In this document: one piece after another, positions 51,288 through 61,911 of the stretch
Layout: every line of letters begins with the position of its first letter
How positions within the stretch are numbered: the first letter of the stretch is position 1
Source of the DNA: Aeromonas taiwanensis
GTDB taxonomy: Bacteria > Pseudomonadota > Gammaproteobacteria > Enterobacterales > Aeromonadaceae
Direction of reading: 5' to 3'
NCBI RefSeq assembly: GCF_000820165.1
Contig: NZ_CDDD01000030.1
Location: 1 to 64,000 of the forward strand
DNA: 64,000 bases
Translations under genes and position numbers: made by a program
The notes under the pieces: generated by a model
Told to the model about the DNA's origin: nothing
The model's input: only the letters and a program-made list of their open reading frames with translations
Database searches by the model: none

Positions 51288-53948
51288 TTACGCGTACAGC
51301 GGGTTCACCTTGTCGGCATCGATGCCGTACTTGGCGATGGCCTCGGCCACAACCTGCTTGTCGATCTCGCCGCGCTTGGCCAGTTCGGTCAGGGCAGCAA
51401 CTACCACGTAGAACTCGTTCACTTCGAAGTGACGACGCAGGTTGGCACGGCTGTCGGAACGGCCGTAACCGTCGGTACCCAGCACGCGGTAGTTCTCGGT
51501 CGGTACGAAGGCACGCACCTGATCGGCGAAGGACTTCATGTAGTCGGTCGCGGCGATGGTGGCTTCGGCGCCCAGTACCTGAGCGATGTAGGGAACGCGA
51601 GCCTCGGCGGTCGGGTGCAGCATGTTCCAGCGATCCGCGTCCTGACCGTCACGAGCCAGCTCGTTGAAGGAGGTCACGCTGAACACGTCGGAACCCACGC
51701 CGTACTCGCTCGCCAGGATCTGGGCGGCGGTACGCACGTGACCCAGGATGGAGCCACAACCCAGCAGCTGTACCTTGGCCTTGGTGCCGGCCACGGTTTC
51801 CAGCTTGTAGATACCCTTGCGGATGCCTTCCTCGGCGCCTTCCGGCATGGCCGGCATGGCGTAGTTCTCGTTCAGGGTAGTGATGTAGTAGAACACGTTC
51901 TCCGGGTTCTCACCGTACATGCGGCGCAGGCCGTCCTGTACGATCACCGCCACTTCGTAGGCGTAGGACGGGTCGTAGGAGATGCAGTTCGGGATGGTAC
52001 CGGCCAGGATGTGGCTGTGACCATCTTCGTGCTGCAAGCCCTCTCCGTTAAGAGTGGTACGACCGGAGGTCGCGCCCAGCAGGAAGCCACGGGCTTGCTG
52101 GTCACCGGCTGCCCACGCCATGTCGCCGATCCGCTGGAAGCCGAACATGGAGTAGTAGATGTAGAACGGGATCATCGGGCAGTCGTTGGTGCTGTAAGAG
52201 GTGGCAGCAGCCAGCCAGGAGGACATGGCGCCCAGCTCGTTGATACCGTCTTGCAGAACCTGACCCTGCTTGTCTTCCTTGTAGTAGGAGACGATGTCGC
52301 GGTCTTGCGGGGTGTACTGCTGACCGTGCGGGCTGTAGATACCGATCTGGCGGAACAGGCCTTCCATACCGAAGGTACGGGCTTCGTCAGCCAGGATCGG
52401 CACGATGCGCTTGCCGATGGACTTGTCTTTCAGCATCACGTTCAGGGAACGCACGAACGCCATGGTGGTGGAGATTTCGCGCGCCTGTTCGCCCAGCAGC
52501 GGACCGAAGGCATCCAGCGCCGGGATTTCCAGCTTGGTGGTGCTCTCGCGCAGACGGGTCGGTACATAGCCCTTCAGTGCGGCACGACGGGCGTGCAGGT
52601 ACTTGTGCTCTTCGGTACCTTCTTCGATCTTCAGGTACGGCAGGTTTTCCAGCTGCTCGTCGGTCACCGGCAGGTTGAAACGATCGCGCAGGTGACGCAC
52701 GGAGCCCAGATCCATCTTCTTGACCTGGTGAGCGATGTTCTTGCCTTCGGCCGCTTCGCCCATGCCATAGCCCTTGATGGTCTTGGCCAGGATCACGGTC
52801 GGCTTGCCCTTGGTCTCTGCAGCCTTGGAGAAGGCGGCGAACAGTTTGCGGGGGTCGTGACCGCCACGGTTCAGGGCGAAGATCTCCTCGTCGGTCATGT
52901 CTTTGACCAGCGCGGCGGTTTCCGGGTAACGGTTGAAGAAGTGCTCGCGCACGTAGGCGCCATCGCGGGACTTCATGGTCTGGTAGTCACCGTCCACGGT
53001 CTCGTTCATCAGCTGGATCAGCTTGCCGGAAGTGTCTTTCTTCAGCAGCTCATCCCACTTGCGACCCCAGATGACCTTGGTGACGTCCCAGCCGGCGCCG
53101 GAGAACAGGCCTTCCAGCTCGTTGATGACCTTGCCGTTGCCCACAACCGGGCCGTCCAGACGCTGCAGGTTGCAGTTGACCACGAAGACCAGGTTGTCGA
53201 GCTTTTCACGCACGGCAACGGTCAGGGCACCCTTGGCTTCCGGCTCGTCCATCTCGCCGTCGCCCAGGAAGGCGTAAACGGTCTGCTCGGAGCAATCCTT
53301 GATGCCACGGTCGGTCAGGTACTTCAGGAAACGGGCCTGGTAGATGGCGGCGATCGGGCCCAGACCCATGGAAACGGTCGGGAACTGCCAGAATTCCGGC
53401 ATCAGTTTCGGGTGCGGGTAGGAAGGGATACCCTTGCCATCCACTTCCTGACGGAAGTTGTCCAGCTGCTCTTCGGTCAGGCGACCTTCGGCGAAGGCAC
53501 GGGCGTAGATGCCCGGGGAGATATGACCCTGGAAGTAAACCAGGTCGCCACCGTCCTTCTCGTTGCGAGCACGGAAGAAGTGGTTGTAGCAGACTTCGTA
53601 GATGGTCGCGGAAGAAGCGAAGGAAGACATGTGACCACCCAGGTCCAGGTCTTTCTTGGAGGCGCGCAGCACGATCATCATGGCGTTCCAGCGGATGATG
53701 GCGCGGATGCGACGTTCCATCTCCAGGTCGCCCGGGTAAGCCGGTTCGTCGCTGGACGGGATGGTGTTGATGTAGTCGCGAGTAGCCTTGGCAGCTACGT
53801 CCACGCCACTTGCGCGAGCCTTCTCAGCAAGCTGTTCAAGGATGAACTGAGCGCGTTGCGGACCCTCTTCACGCAGCAGGGATTCCAGAGAGGCAAGCCA
53901 CTCCAGCGTTTCTATCGGGTCCACATCGTTCTTCAGGATATCAGACAT
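51288..53948 (-). CDS. aceE: Pyruvate dehydrogenase E1 component
   Basis: An 886-residue homodimeric E1 (E. coli 887), decarboxylating pyruvate with thiamine diphosphate and acetylating the lipoyl groups of AceF. The ThDP motif GDGEMDEPE...NCNLQ is visible at about residues 229-262, with SMGLGPI before it and HGQQYTPQDR in the C-terminal half. It follows pdhR by 83 bp, the usual pdhR-aceE-aceF order, and would be controlled through the PdhR sites upstream of pdhR. Confidence 0.97.
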   Translation of the reverse strand: MSDILKNDVDPIETLEWLASLESLLREEGPQRAQFILEQLAEKARASGVDVAAKATRDYINTIPSSDEPAYPGDLEMERRIRAIIRWNAMMIVLRASKKDLDLGGHMSSFASSATIYEVCYNHFFRARNEKDGGDLVYFQGHISPGIYARAFAEGRLTEEQLDNFRQEVDGKGIPSYPHPKLMPEFWQFPTVSMGLGPIAAIYQARFLKYLTDRGIKDCSEQTVYAFLGDGEMDEPEAKGALTVAVREKLDNLVFVVNCNLQRLDGPVVGNGKVINELEGLFSGAGWDVTKVIWGRKWDELLKKDTSGKLIQLMNETVDGDYQTMKSRDGAYVREHFFNRYPETAALVKDMTDEEIFALNRGGHDPRKLFAAFSKAAETKGKPTVILAKTIKGYGMGEAAEGKNIAHQVKKMDLGSVRHLRDRFNLPVTDEQLENLPYLKIEEGTEEHKYLHARRAALKGYVPTRLRESTTKLEIPALDAFGPLLGEQAREISTTMAFVRSLNVMLKDKSIGKRIVPILADEARTFGMEGLFRQIGIYSPHGQQYTPQDRDIVSYYKEDKQGQVLQDGINELGAMSSWLAAATSYSTNDCPMIPFYIYYSMFGFQRIGDMAWAAGDQQARGFLLGATSGRTTLNGEGLQHEDGHSHILAGTIPNCISYDPSYAYEVAVIVQDGLRRMYGENPENVFYYITTLNENYAMPAMPEGAEEGIRKGIYKLETVAGTKAKVQLLGCGSILGHVRTAAQILASEYGVGSDVFSVTSFNELARDGQDADRWNMLHPTAEARVPYIAQVLGAEATIAATDYMKSFADQVRAFVPTENYRVLGTDGYGRSDSRANLRRHFEVNEFYVVVAALTELAKRGEIDKQVVAEAIAKYGIDADKVNPLYA

Positions 53949-54031
53949 GGCTGGTTCCTATGTTGTTGTGATTGCACGGCATTGCACGGCGAAGGGCGCA
54001 AGCATTCGACAATAAAGAAAGCCTTGTGGGA

Positions 54032-54796
54032 TTAGTTTTCCTGCTGACGGATCCGACGCATGGATCGCTGGATCCGGCTGTCTTCCCTCTGCATATCCAA
54101 CAAGGTGTCCTCGATAAAGGCCAGGTGCTCATGACAAGCAGCTCTGGCCCGCTCCGGAGCCCCCGACAGGATAGCCTCGATCAGGCTCGCACGATGGCGA
54201 CGGATCTTGGCTACCACTCCCGGACGGCGATTCAAAATCTCGTTATTTCGTAAAATGTTCTGCTCGAGCATGGGGCCCATGGCCCGCAACAGGTGCAACA
54301 GCACCACGTTGTGGGAGGCCTCGGCCACGGCCAGATAGAACTGGGTGACGGCGGCGGATTCGGCCACCAGCGACCCCTGCTGGCCGGCTTCCTCGATGGC
54401 GGATTGCGCCAGGCGGATCCGCTCGAAGTCAGCCTCTGTACCCCGCAGTGCCGCGTAGTAGGCACAGATGCCTTCCAGCGCATGACGAAATTCCAGCAGG
54501 TCGTACTGGGCTTCGGGGTGAGTGCTGAGCAGCTCGAACAGGGGATCGGCGATCCCCTTGCTCAGGGCATTCTGTACGTAAGTGCCACCGCCCTGACGAC
54601 GATACAAGAGCCCTCTTGCTTCCAGGCGCTGGATGGCTTCGCGCAGAGAAGGGCGCGATACCTGAAACTGGATGGCGAGTTCCCGCTCGGGCGGCAACTT
54701 CTGGCCCGGCTGCAGGCTGCCTTCCAGAATCATGCTTTCCAGCTCGGCGACGATGGCGTCGGCCAGCTTGGGCTGAGTTATCTTGATATAGGGCAT
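54032..54796 (-). CDS. pdhR: Pyruvate dehydrogenase complex repressor
   Basis: A 254-residue GntR/FadR-type repressor. The winged helix-turn-helix covers residues about 8-75 ([29 protein letters not shown]) and an all-helical FCD domain that senses pyruvate follows. It autoregulates the pdhR-aceEF operon in E. coli, and a perfect operator lies 16 bp upstream of this ATG. Confidence 0.95.
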   Translation of the reverse strand: MPYIKITQPKLADAIVAELESMILEGSLQPGQKLPPERELAIQFQVSRPSLREAIQRLEARGLLYRRQGGGTYVQNALSKGIADPLFELLSTHPEAQYDLLEFRHALEGICAYYAALRGTEADFERIRLAQSAIEEAGQQGSLVAESAAVTQFYLAVAEASHNVVLLHLLRAMGPMLEQNILRNNEILNRRPGVVAKIRRHRASLIEAILSGAPERARAACHEHLAFIEDTLLDMQREDSRIQRSMRRIRQQEN

Positions 54797-54811
54797 GAGG
54801 CTACTTTGTTA

Positions 54812-54828
54812 AATTGGTATTACCAATT
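54812..54828. promoter_or_regulatory. PdhR operator
   Basis: AATTGGTATTACCAATT is a perfect palindrome matching the PdhR consensus (TTGGTNNNACCAA). It sits immediately upstream of pdhR, where it would block the pdhR-aceEF promoter until pyruvate binds the repressor. Confidence 0.9.
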
Positions 54829-54951
54829 CTATGATTGGGGCGAAAATTAGCAGAGGGCATGGAAAAAGTCCACTCGAAATATGATCTGCATCAAGAAGCA
54901 ACATCACCACTTTAGGGGTAAATTACCGTAATCATGATGCAGCTCATAGAA

Positions 54952-54967
54952 AATGGTCTGACCAATA
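54952..54967. promoter_or_regulatory. Second PdhR-like site
   Basis: AATGGTCTGACCAATA keeps 12 of the 13 core positions of TTGGTNNNACCAA. It is about 140 bp upstream of the first operator, centre to centre, in the pdhR-ampD gap. Confidence 0.6.
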
Positions 54968-55011
54968 TTTGTGAGCTTGCTCACCGGCAACATTTGTTCA
55001 ACAGCATGAAA

Positions 55012-55039
55012 AATGGCTTGCCTTGTAAGGCAAGCCATT
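55012..55039 (-). terminator. Terminator after ampD
   Basis: AATGGCTTGCC/GGCAAGCCATT hairpin with a 6-base loop; on the minus strand it continues with TTTTC. It lies 33 bases past the ampD stop and upstream of the pdhR control region. Confidence 0.8.
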
Positions 55040-55072
55040 GATTCTAAAAACACAAAATAATTTTTAGTTTTT

Positions 55073-55645
55073 TCACTCAAAGTGTAGCTTTTCCCGATAT
55101 CGAGCCCATTCGAAGCTTCCCCCCGGATCCGTCTTGCGGCCCGGCGCGATGTCGCAGTGACCTACAATCCGCTCCGCCGTGATGGCTGGATACTGGCGTG
55201 AAATGGCTCGGGTGAGACCTGACAGCACCTCATACTGCACGTCGCTGTAGGGAAGCTCGTCGGTGCCTTCCAGCTCGATGCCGATGGAGAAGTCGTTGCA
55301 CGCCTCCCTCTCCTCCCAGCGCGATACCCCCGCATGCCAGGCCCTGGCACAAAACGGCACGTACTGCACCAGCTCCCCGTCCCGCCGGATCAGGCAGTGG
55401 GCCGAGACCCGCAGCTGATGAATACCGGCAAAATAGGGGTGAGCGTCGGGATCCAGCCGGCCGAGAAACAGATCGTCTATCCAGGGGCCGCCAAACTCGC
55501 CCGGCGGCAGGCTGATGCCGTGTATCACCAGCAGAGAGACATCGTCGGGGCTGAGCCGCGCATTGTGATGGGGCGAGGGCACCTTGCGGGCCTGATCGCA
55601 CCATCCTTCTCGATCGATGGAAAACTGGGTTGTGGGATTTGTCAT
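55073..55645 (-). CDS. ampD: 1,6-anhydro-N-acetylmuramyl-L-alanine amidase AmpD
   Basis: A 190-residue cytosolic zinc amidase that removes the peptide from anhydromuropeptides during cell-wall recycling; loss of it derepresses AmpR-controlled beta-lactamases. Zinc ligands are in VIHGIS (H42), GHCDIAPGRKTDPGG (H163, D173), with K171 and E124 as catalytic residues. No ampE follows, unlike in E. coli. It diverges from the aspartic protease gene. Confidence 0.94.
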   Translation of the reverse strand: MTNPTTQFSIDREGWCDQARKVPSPHHNARLSPDDVSLLVIHGISLPPGEFGGPWIDDLFLGRLDPDAHPYFAGIHQLRVSAHCLIRRDGELVQYVPFCARAWHAGVSRWEEREACNDFSIGIELEGTDELPYSDVQYEVLSGLTRAISRQYPAITAERIVGHCDIAPGRKTDPGGSFEWARYREKLHFE

Positions 55646-55774
55646 CGTCTGCTCGACTCACAATGGGAATGGGCGCCCTGGCATGACGGCGCACTAAAGG
55701 GGAAACAAGTCTCTGAATTCACGGCTAAAGCTGTGTTAGGCTGAGCCATTCACTCGCGCGATGTGGGACATCCT

Positions 55775-56245
55775 ATGCACCCGATGGCACGCCGTCTCTG
55801 GCTGCTGGCCTGGCTCTCGCTGCTGGGCCTGTTGACCCTCTATTTTCATGCTCGCGAGCAACCGTCCGTCACCGCTGATGGCGATCTGCTGCTCAAGGCG
55901 GATGCCAGCGGCCATTATCGTCTGGAGGGTGCCATCAACGGCCAGCCTGTGCAACTGCTGCTGGACACGGGTGCCACCCGCATAACCGTCCCGCAGCCGG
56001 TCGCGGAGCGGCTGGGGCTGACCGCCCACGGCAGCAGCCAGGTCAACACGGCGGCCGGAATGATCCGAGTCGGCAACGGTACCATTGAAACGCTGGCGAT
56101 GGGCCCTTTGACCTTGTACGATCTGGCCATCTTCATCAATCCGGCGGCGGAGGGAGACGAGGTGCTGGTAGGCATGAATGCCCTCGGTCGGCTGGAGCTG
56201 GTTCAAAAGGAGCGGCAATTGCTGCTCAGACCCTTGCAGGAATAA
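55775..56245 (+). CDS. Retropepsin-like aspartic protease, membrane anchored
   Basis: A 156-residue protein with an N-terminal membrane anchor (about residues 6-24) and a retroviral-type aspartic protease domain holding the catalytic LLLDTGATRITVP motif (Asp at about residue 68). A second flap-like segment and VLVGMNALGRLEL near the end fit the family seen in Proteobacteria as a clan AA protease. Active as a dimer, probably periplasmic; its substrate is unknown. GGGA precedes the ATG at 55775. It is 3 bp upstream of nadC. Confidence 0.8.
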   Translation: MHPMARRLWLLAWLSLLGLLTLYFHAREQPSVTADGDLLLKADASGHYRLEGAINGQPVQLLLDTGATRITVPQPVAERLGLTAHGSSQVNTAAGMIRVGNGTIETLAMGPLTLYDLAIFINPAAEGDEVLVGMNALGRLELVQKERQLLLRPLQE

Positions 56246-57112
<867 letters not shown>

Positions 57113-57162
57113 TCGAATCAGCCCCCCGTTGCTTGGGAAATATTACAGGACTCGAAACTTGC

Positions 57163-57189
57163 AAAAGGCGCCATCGGCGCCTTTTCTTT
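57163..57189 (+). terminator. Terminator after nadC
   Basis: AAAAGGCGCC/GGCGCCTTTT hairpin with a 3-4-base loop and a CTTT tail, separating nadC from the pilus operon. Confidence 0.9.
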
Positions 57190-57330
57190 ATGCAGGAACC
57201 CACGACATAAGGAGTGTGAAGATGGGCCCTCCCCGAGATTGAACAGTGCCAAGAGAAACCTTTTAACCGTTGATTTTTCTACAAGTTTCACTAAATGACA
57301 CAAAAGTGGCCAACAAGAGCCCTGCCTCTG

Positions 57331-57358
57331 TTGCCAACCCGAAGCGCTCGGATAAGAT
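57331..57358 (+). promoter_or_regulatory. Candidate sigma-70 promoter of tapA
   Basis: TTGCCA, 16-bp spacer, TAAGAT, followed by a start region about 55 bp before the tapA ATG. No sigma-54 element (GG-N10-GC) of the type seen before Pseudomonas pilA stood out. The rest of the ~310-bp nadC-tapA gap holds only the nadC terminator. Confidence 0.5.
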
Positions 57359-57420
57359 ACTGGCTGTGGATAGCATTCCACCGGTGCTTATCAGGAACCA
57401 TGGACAAAAGGAAATTTGAC

Positions 57421-57864
57421 ATGAAAAGACAGTCAGGGTTTACGCTAATCGAATTGATGATCGTCGTTGCGATCGTCGCCATCCTCGCCGCCATCGCATT
57501 GCCGGCGTATCAGAATTACACCAAAAAGGCCAAGATGACAGAAGTGGCCTCAGCGACAGGCGGTTATAAAACTCAGATTGAAGTATGTGTCCAGTCGAAA
57601 GGCACTGGATGCCTTCTTACTGAAATCCAAAGTGGCGCAGCTCCTACCAAGGGTAACGTTGTCACTACAGTTACCGGAGGTGCCGCCACTGCATGGGTCA
57701 TCACTTCAGCACCATCAGCAAGCGCTGCAGCTGGAACACTTTCACCTCTAACAACTAGTGATACGTACATCTTGACCAGCTCTGTGCCAACGAACAATAA
57801 CGATCCATTGACATGGACCGGGAGCTGCCCAACGGCGGCTGCCGACTATTGCCCCGGTAAATAG
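57421..57864 (+). CDS. tapA: Type IV pilin
   Basis: A 147-residue prepilin with a short leader MKRQSG cleaved before F7, then the hydrophobic [27 protein letters not shown], with the conserved Glu5 of the mature protein. The globular domain has cysteine pairs (CVQSKGTGC and CPTAAADYC), the second near the C-terminus as in the D-region disulphide loop. AT content and codon use are visibly higher than in its neighbours, as expected for an antigenically variable pilin. First gene of tapABCD. Confidence 0.93.
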   Translation: MKRQSGFTLIELMIVVAIVAILAAIALPAYQNYTKKAKMTEVASATGGYKTQIEVCVQSKGTGCLLTEIQSGAAPTKGNVVTTVTGGAATAWVITSAPSASAAAGTLSPLTTSDTYILTSSVPTNNNDPLTWTGSCPTAAADYCPGK

Positions 57865-57870
57865 TAAACA

Positions 57871-59577
57871 ATGACCTCCTCCCTAAATAGCGGCCTGGCC
57901 ACCAGCCTGGCCGCTTCCTCCCTCCTCAGTGAGCCGGACTCACAACGCTATCTGAGCCAAGCCAGGGCACAGCGCAAGCCCTTTGTCACCTTCCTCATTG
58001 AAAACGACATCCTCGACAGCAAGGCTCTCGCCGATTTTTGCGAGCTGGAGTATGGGGTACCTCTGCTGGATTTAGCCGCCTTCGACCTGGCCGAGATCCC
58101 GCAGAAATACCTCAATCAAAAGCTGATTGAGAAGCACCACGTCCTGCCCATCTACACCCAGGGGCACACCCTCTATATCGCCATGTCGGATCCGACCAAT
58201 GTGTCGGCCCTGGAGGATTTCGGCTTCAGCTTCGGCTTGCACACCGAGGCCCTGCTGGTCGAGGAGAGCAAGCTGACCACCGCCATAGGCAAGCTGATGG
58301 AGAGCGAACAGGACACCCTTGGCATGGACCACATCGATGAGGCCGAGATCTCTGAGCTCGAGGTTTCCGATGAGAGCTCTCGCATCGACGAGGGCGTCAA
58401 CACTGCCGACGATGATGCTCCCATCGTCAAGTACATCCACAAAATCATGATGGATGCCATCAAGCGCGGGGCTTCCGACCTGCATTTCGAGCCTTATGAA
58501 CAGAAGTACCGCATCAGGTTCCGCATTGACGGCATACTCCACGAGATCGCCACTCCGCCGGTCAATCTGGCCAACCGCTTCGCGGCCCGCCTCAAGGTGA
58601 TGGCCCGCCTCGATATCGCCGAACGGCGCCTGCCCCAGGACGGCCGGATCAAGCTCAAGATTTCGCGCAATCGTTCTATGGACATGCGGGTCAACACCCT
58701 GCCCACCATGTGGGGTGAGAAGATCGTTATCCGGCTGCTGGACTCCTCGGTCGCCCGTCTCAACCTCGATCAGCTCGGCTTTGACGAGCGTCAGAGGGGG
58801 CAATACCTTCACGCCCTCTCCAAGCCACAGGGCATGATACTGGTCACCGGTCCCACTGGATCGGGCAAGACGGTATCGCTCTATACCGGCCTCAACATCC
58901 TCAATACCAGCGAGGTCAACATCTCCACCGCCGAGGATCCGGTGGAAATCAACCTGCCCGGTGTCAACCAGGTGCAGATCAATCCCAAGGCGGGGCTCAC
59001 CTTTGCCAGCGCCCTGCGCTCCTTCCTTCGCCAGGATCCCGACATCGTCATGGTAGGCGAAATACGGGACCTTGAAACCGCCGAGATCGCCATCAAGGCC
59101 GCCCAGACCGGTCACCTGGTGCTCTCTACTCTGCACACCAATTCAGCGGCCGAGACACTCACCCGCATGATGAACATGGGCGTCCCCGCCTTCAACATCG
59201 CCTCTTCGGTGACCCTCATCATGGCCCAGCGTCTCGCCCGCAAACTGTGTGACCACTGCAAGGCCCCCGAAACAGTACCGGAAGCCGAACTGCTGGAGCT
59301 CGGATTTAGCCAGCAGCAGCTCGCTGCAGGCTTGCGCCTGTTCAAGCCCGTGGGTTGCAAGGAGTGTTCGGGAGGATACAGAGGACGCGTCGGCATCTAT
59401 GAGATCATGCTGATGTCGGACAACATCGCCAAGCTCATCATGCAGGGAGCCAACTCGCTGCAAATCGCGGCCATCGCGCAGAAGGAAGGGATGCGTACCC
59501 TGCGGACCTCGGGCCTGGAAAAAGCCCGCCTCGGGGTCACCAGCCTGGCCGAAATAAACCGGATCACCACCAACTGA
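57871..59577 (+). CDS. tapB: Type IV pilus extension ATPase
   Basis: A 568-residue PilB-type hexameric ATPase powering pilus assembly. N-terminal MshEN-like domain (about 20-150), then Walker [12 protein letters not shown], Asp box, Walker B, His box [11 protein letters not shown], and a four-cysteine zinc motif (CDHC... CKEC). It begins 6 bases after tapA stops. A GCGGCC/GGCCGC hairpin within its first 15 codons may uncouple pilin and ATPase levels. Confidence 0.95.
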   Translation: MTSSLNSGLATSLAASSLLSEPDSQRYLSQARAQRKPFVTFLIENDILDSKALADFCELEYGVPLLDLAAFDLAEIPQKYLNQKLIEKHHVLPIYTQGHTLYIAMSDPTNVSALEDFGFSFGLHTEALLVEESKLTTAIGKLMESEQDTLGMDHIDEAEISELEVSDESSRIDEGVNTADDDAPIVKYIHKIMMDAIKRGASDLHFEPYEQKYRIRFRIDGILHEIATPPVNLANRFAARLKVMARLDIAERRLPQDGRIKLKISRNRSMDMRVNTLPTMWGEKIVIRLLDSSVARLNLDQLGFDERQRGQYLHALSKPQGMILVTGPTGSGKTVSLYTGLNILNTSEVNISTAEDPVEINLPGVNQVQINPKAGLTFASALRSFLRQDPDIVMVGEIRDLETAEIAIKAAQTGHLVLSTLHTNSAAETLTRMMNMGVPAFNIASSVTLIMAQRLARKLCDHCKAPETVPEAELLELGFSQQQLAAGLRLFKPVGCKECSGGYRGRVGIYEIMLMSDNIAKLIMQGANSLQIAAIAQKEGMRTLRTSGLEKARLGVTSLAEINRITTN

Positions 59578-59701
59578 GTAGAGTGTTCGAGGCATCTCAC
59601 CGGGTGAAGCGCTGCCATCACCCCGATGATGTTTTCCAAGCCAAGATGAGCCGGACGGGCAGCAACATCCGGCCACCGTCGCCCAATTGCAGGATGCAGT
59701 G

Positions 59702-60943
59702 ATGGCAACATTAGCTCAAAGAAAGAACGCGCCCAAAAAGATCTTCTCATTCCGCTGGCACGGCTTCAATCGCAAGGGGCAGAAGGTGTCCGGCGATTTC
59801 CAGGCCGACAGCATCAATACCGTCAAGGCCGAACTGCGCAAGCAGGGCGTCAATGTCACCAAGGTCAGCAAGCAGGGCCAGGGGCTGTTTTCGAGGGGCG
59901 GCGTCCGGATCAAGCCGATGGACATCGCCGTCATCTCCCGCCAGATCACCACCATGCTCTCTGCCGGTGTGCCCCTGGTGCAGAGCCTGCAGATCATCGC
60001 CCGCGGCCACGAGAAGTCAGCAGTGCGCGAACTAATCGGCCAGATCGCCGCCGATGTGGAGACCGGTACCCCTCTGTCGGAGGCGCTACGCCGCCATCCC
60101 CGCTACTTTGACGATCTCTACTGCGATCTCGTCGAGGCAGGGGAGCAGTCCGGCGCACTGGAGACCATCTACGACCGCATCGCCACCTATCGCGAAAAGT
60201 CTGAAGCGCTCAAATCCAAGATCAAGAAGGCCATGTTCTACCCCGCCATGGTCATTCTGGTTGCCATCGTCGTTACCTCTATATTGCTGCTGTTCGTCAT
60301 TCCCCAGTTCGAAGAGATCTTCAAGAGCTTCGGTGCCGAGTTGCCCGCCTTTACCCAGTTCGTCATCGGCATCTCCCGGTTCATGCAGGCGTGGTGGTAT
60401 GTCATCTTTGGCGGCCTCGCCCTGGCCGTTTTCCTCTATGTGCGAGCCTGGCGAACATCCCAGAAGGTGCGAGACAGCACCGACAGGTTCATTCTCACCA
60501 TCCCCGTCGTGGGCAACATACTGCACAAGGCCGCCATGGCCCGCTTTGCCCGCACCCTCTCCACCACCTTCTCCGCCGGTATTCCCCTGGTGGAGGCACT
60601 GGTCTCGTCGGCCGGCGCCTCGGGCAACTATGTCTACCGCACAGCCATCATGGCCATTCGCAACGAGGTCATGGCTGGCATGCAGATCAACGTCGCCATG
60701 CGCACCGTGGATCTCTTTCCCGACATGGTGACCCAGATGGTCATGATCGGTGAGGAGTCTGGCGCCATTGACGACATGCTCTCCAAGGTCGCGGGCATCT
60801 TCGAGCAGGAGGTCGATGACATGGTGGACGGGCTCACCAGCCTGCTCGAACCCATCATCATGGTGGTGCTGGGGGTGCTGGTTGGCGGCATGGTCGTTGC
60901 CATGTACCTCCCCATCTTCAAGCTGGGCTCTGTGATACACTGA
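59702..60943 (+). CDS. tapC: Type IV pilus inner-membrane platform protein
   Basis: A 413-residue PilC-type platform with two T2SSF domains, each a helical bundle before a membrane helix; three helices are evident (about 180-205, 230-250, 385-410). Typical stretches are AVISRQITTMLSAGVPLVQSLQII and MVTQMVMIGEESGAIDDML. The ATG at 59702 gives the normal PilC length; a TTG start 15 bases earlier is possible. It follows tapB after a 124-bp gap, which is long for the operon and holds no gene. Confidence 0.94.
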   Translation: MATLAQRKNAPKKIFSFRWHGFNRKGQKVSGDFQADSINTVKAELRKQGVNVTKVSKQGQGLFSRGGVRIKPMDIAVISRQITTMLSAGVPLVQSLQIIARGHEKSAVRELIGQIAADVETGTPLSEALRRHPRYFDDLYCDLVEAGEQSGALETIYDRIATYREKSEALKSKIKKAMFYPAMVILVAIVVTSILLLFVIPQFEEIFKSFGAELPAFTQFVIGISRFMQAWWYVIFGGLALAVFLYVRAWRTSQKVRDSTDRFILTIPVVGNILHKAAMARFARTLSTTFSAGIPLVEALVSSAGASGNYVYRTAIMAIRNEVMAGMQINVAMRTVDLFPDMVTQMVMIGEESGAIDDMLSKVAGIFEQEVDDMVDGLTSLLEPIIMVVLGVLVGGMVVAMYLPIFKLGSVIH

Positions 60944-60955
60944 CCTCCTTGGTGA

Positions 60956-60986
60956 GCGGCCAGCCGGCTGGTTTCAGCCTGGCCGC
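60956..60986 (+). terminator. Hairpin between tapC and tapD
   Basis: GCGGCCAG/CTGGCCGC outer and GCTG/CAGC inner arms form a long stem 13 bases after tapC, followed by a C- and T-rich tract. It may be a partial terminator or a processing site that sets TapD levels apart from TapABC. Confidence 0.6.
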
Positions 60987-61020
60987 CTGCCCCCTCTTTC
61001 CCAACACTAGCGATTGATTT

Positions 61021-61893
61021 ATGGCGCCTCTTATTGAACTGGCCCTAGGCTTGCCCTGGCTCTATCTCTCCTTGATCTTTCTCTTCTCCCTCATGGTGGG
61101 CAGTTTCCTCAACGTGGTGATCCACCGCCTGCCCATCATGATGGAGCGGGATTGGCGCGCCGAATATCACGACTATTTCGATGAGGATGAGTCCATCTCC
61201 GCCAACGAACGCTACAACCTGATGGTACCCCGCTCCGCCTGCCCTCACTGCGGCCATGCCATCACGGCCATCGAGAATATTCCACTCCTGAGCTGGCTCT
61301 GGCTCAGAGGGCGCTGCCGCGAGTGCCAGGCCCCCATTTCGGCCCGCTATCCTCTGGTCGAACTACTCACGGCCCTGCTGTCCGTCGCCGTGGCCGCCAC
61401 TCTGACGCCCAGCTGGGGTGTGCTTGCTGCCCTCTTGCTCACCTGGAGTCTAGTGGCGCTCACCTTTATCGATCTGGACAAGATGCTGCTGCCAGACCAG
61501 ATCACCCTGCCACTGCTGTGGAGCGGGTTGCTGTTCAACCTGCTGGGTGGTTTCGTTCCCCTAGTTGATGCGGTCATCGGAGCCATGGCGGGTTATCTGG
61601 TGCTCTGGAGCCTCTACTGGAGTTTCAAGCTGCTCACCGGCAAGGAGGGCATGGGGTATGGTGACTTCAAGCTGCTGGCGGCGCTGGGAGCCTGGCTCGG
61701 CTGGCAGGCGCTCCCCATCATACTGCTGCTCTCCTCCCTTGTGGGGGCCGTCATCGGCATCACACTGATCGCTCTGCGCAAGCACCATCAGGGCAACCCA
61801 ATCCCCTTTGGCCCCTACCTTGCCATCGCGGGCTGGATAGCGCTGCTGTGGGGGGATAAGATCACCCGCTGGTATCTCGAACTCGTGCTCTAG
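61021..61893 (+). CDS. tapD: Type IV prepilin peptidase and N-methyltransferase
   Basis: A 290-residue polytopic membrane enzyme that cleaves prepilin leaders and methylates the new N-terminus. In Aeromonas, TapD also processes the pseudopilins of type II secretion. The cytoplasmic zinc-type loop has C74, C77, C99 and C102 (CPHC, CREC). The two catalytic aspartates are in FIDLDKMLLPD and GYGDFKLLAALGAW. About eight helices. Terminal gene of the tap cluster, 18 bp before coaE. Confidence 0.95.
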   Translation: MAPLIELALGLPWLYLSLIFLFSLMVGSFLNVVIHRLPIMMERDWRAEYHDYFDEDESISANERYNLMVPRSACPHCGHAITAIENIPLLSWLWLRGRCRECQAPISARYPLVELLTALLSVAVAATLTPSWGVLAALLLTWSLVALTFIDLDKMLLPDQITLPLLWSGLLFNLLGGFVPLVDAVIGAMAGYLVLWSLYWSFKLLTGKEGMGYGDFKLLAALGAWLGWQALPIILLLSSLVGAVIGITLIALRKHHQGNPIPFGPYLAIAGWIALLWGDKITRWYLELVL

Positions 61894-61911
61894 CAAAAGG
61901 ATCTCTGACTC

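Noticed and set aside
49368..54035. Very long open frames (624 and 929 codons) opposite aceF and aceE
   Set aside because: Both are shadows of pyruvate dehydrogenase genes in a GC-rich genome, with no independent support.
57200..57420. A sigma-54 promoter before tapA
   Set aside because: No GG-N10-GC element with correct context was found; a sigma-70-like pair fits better.
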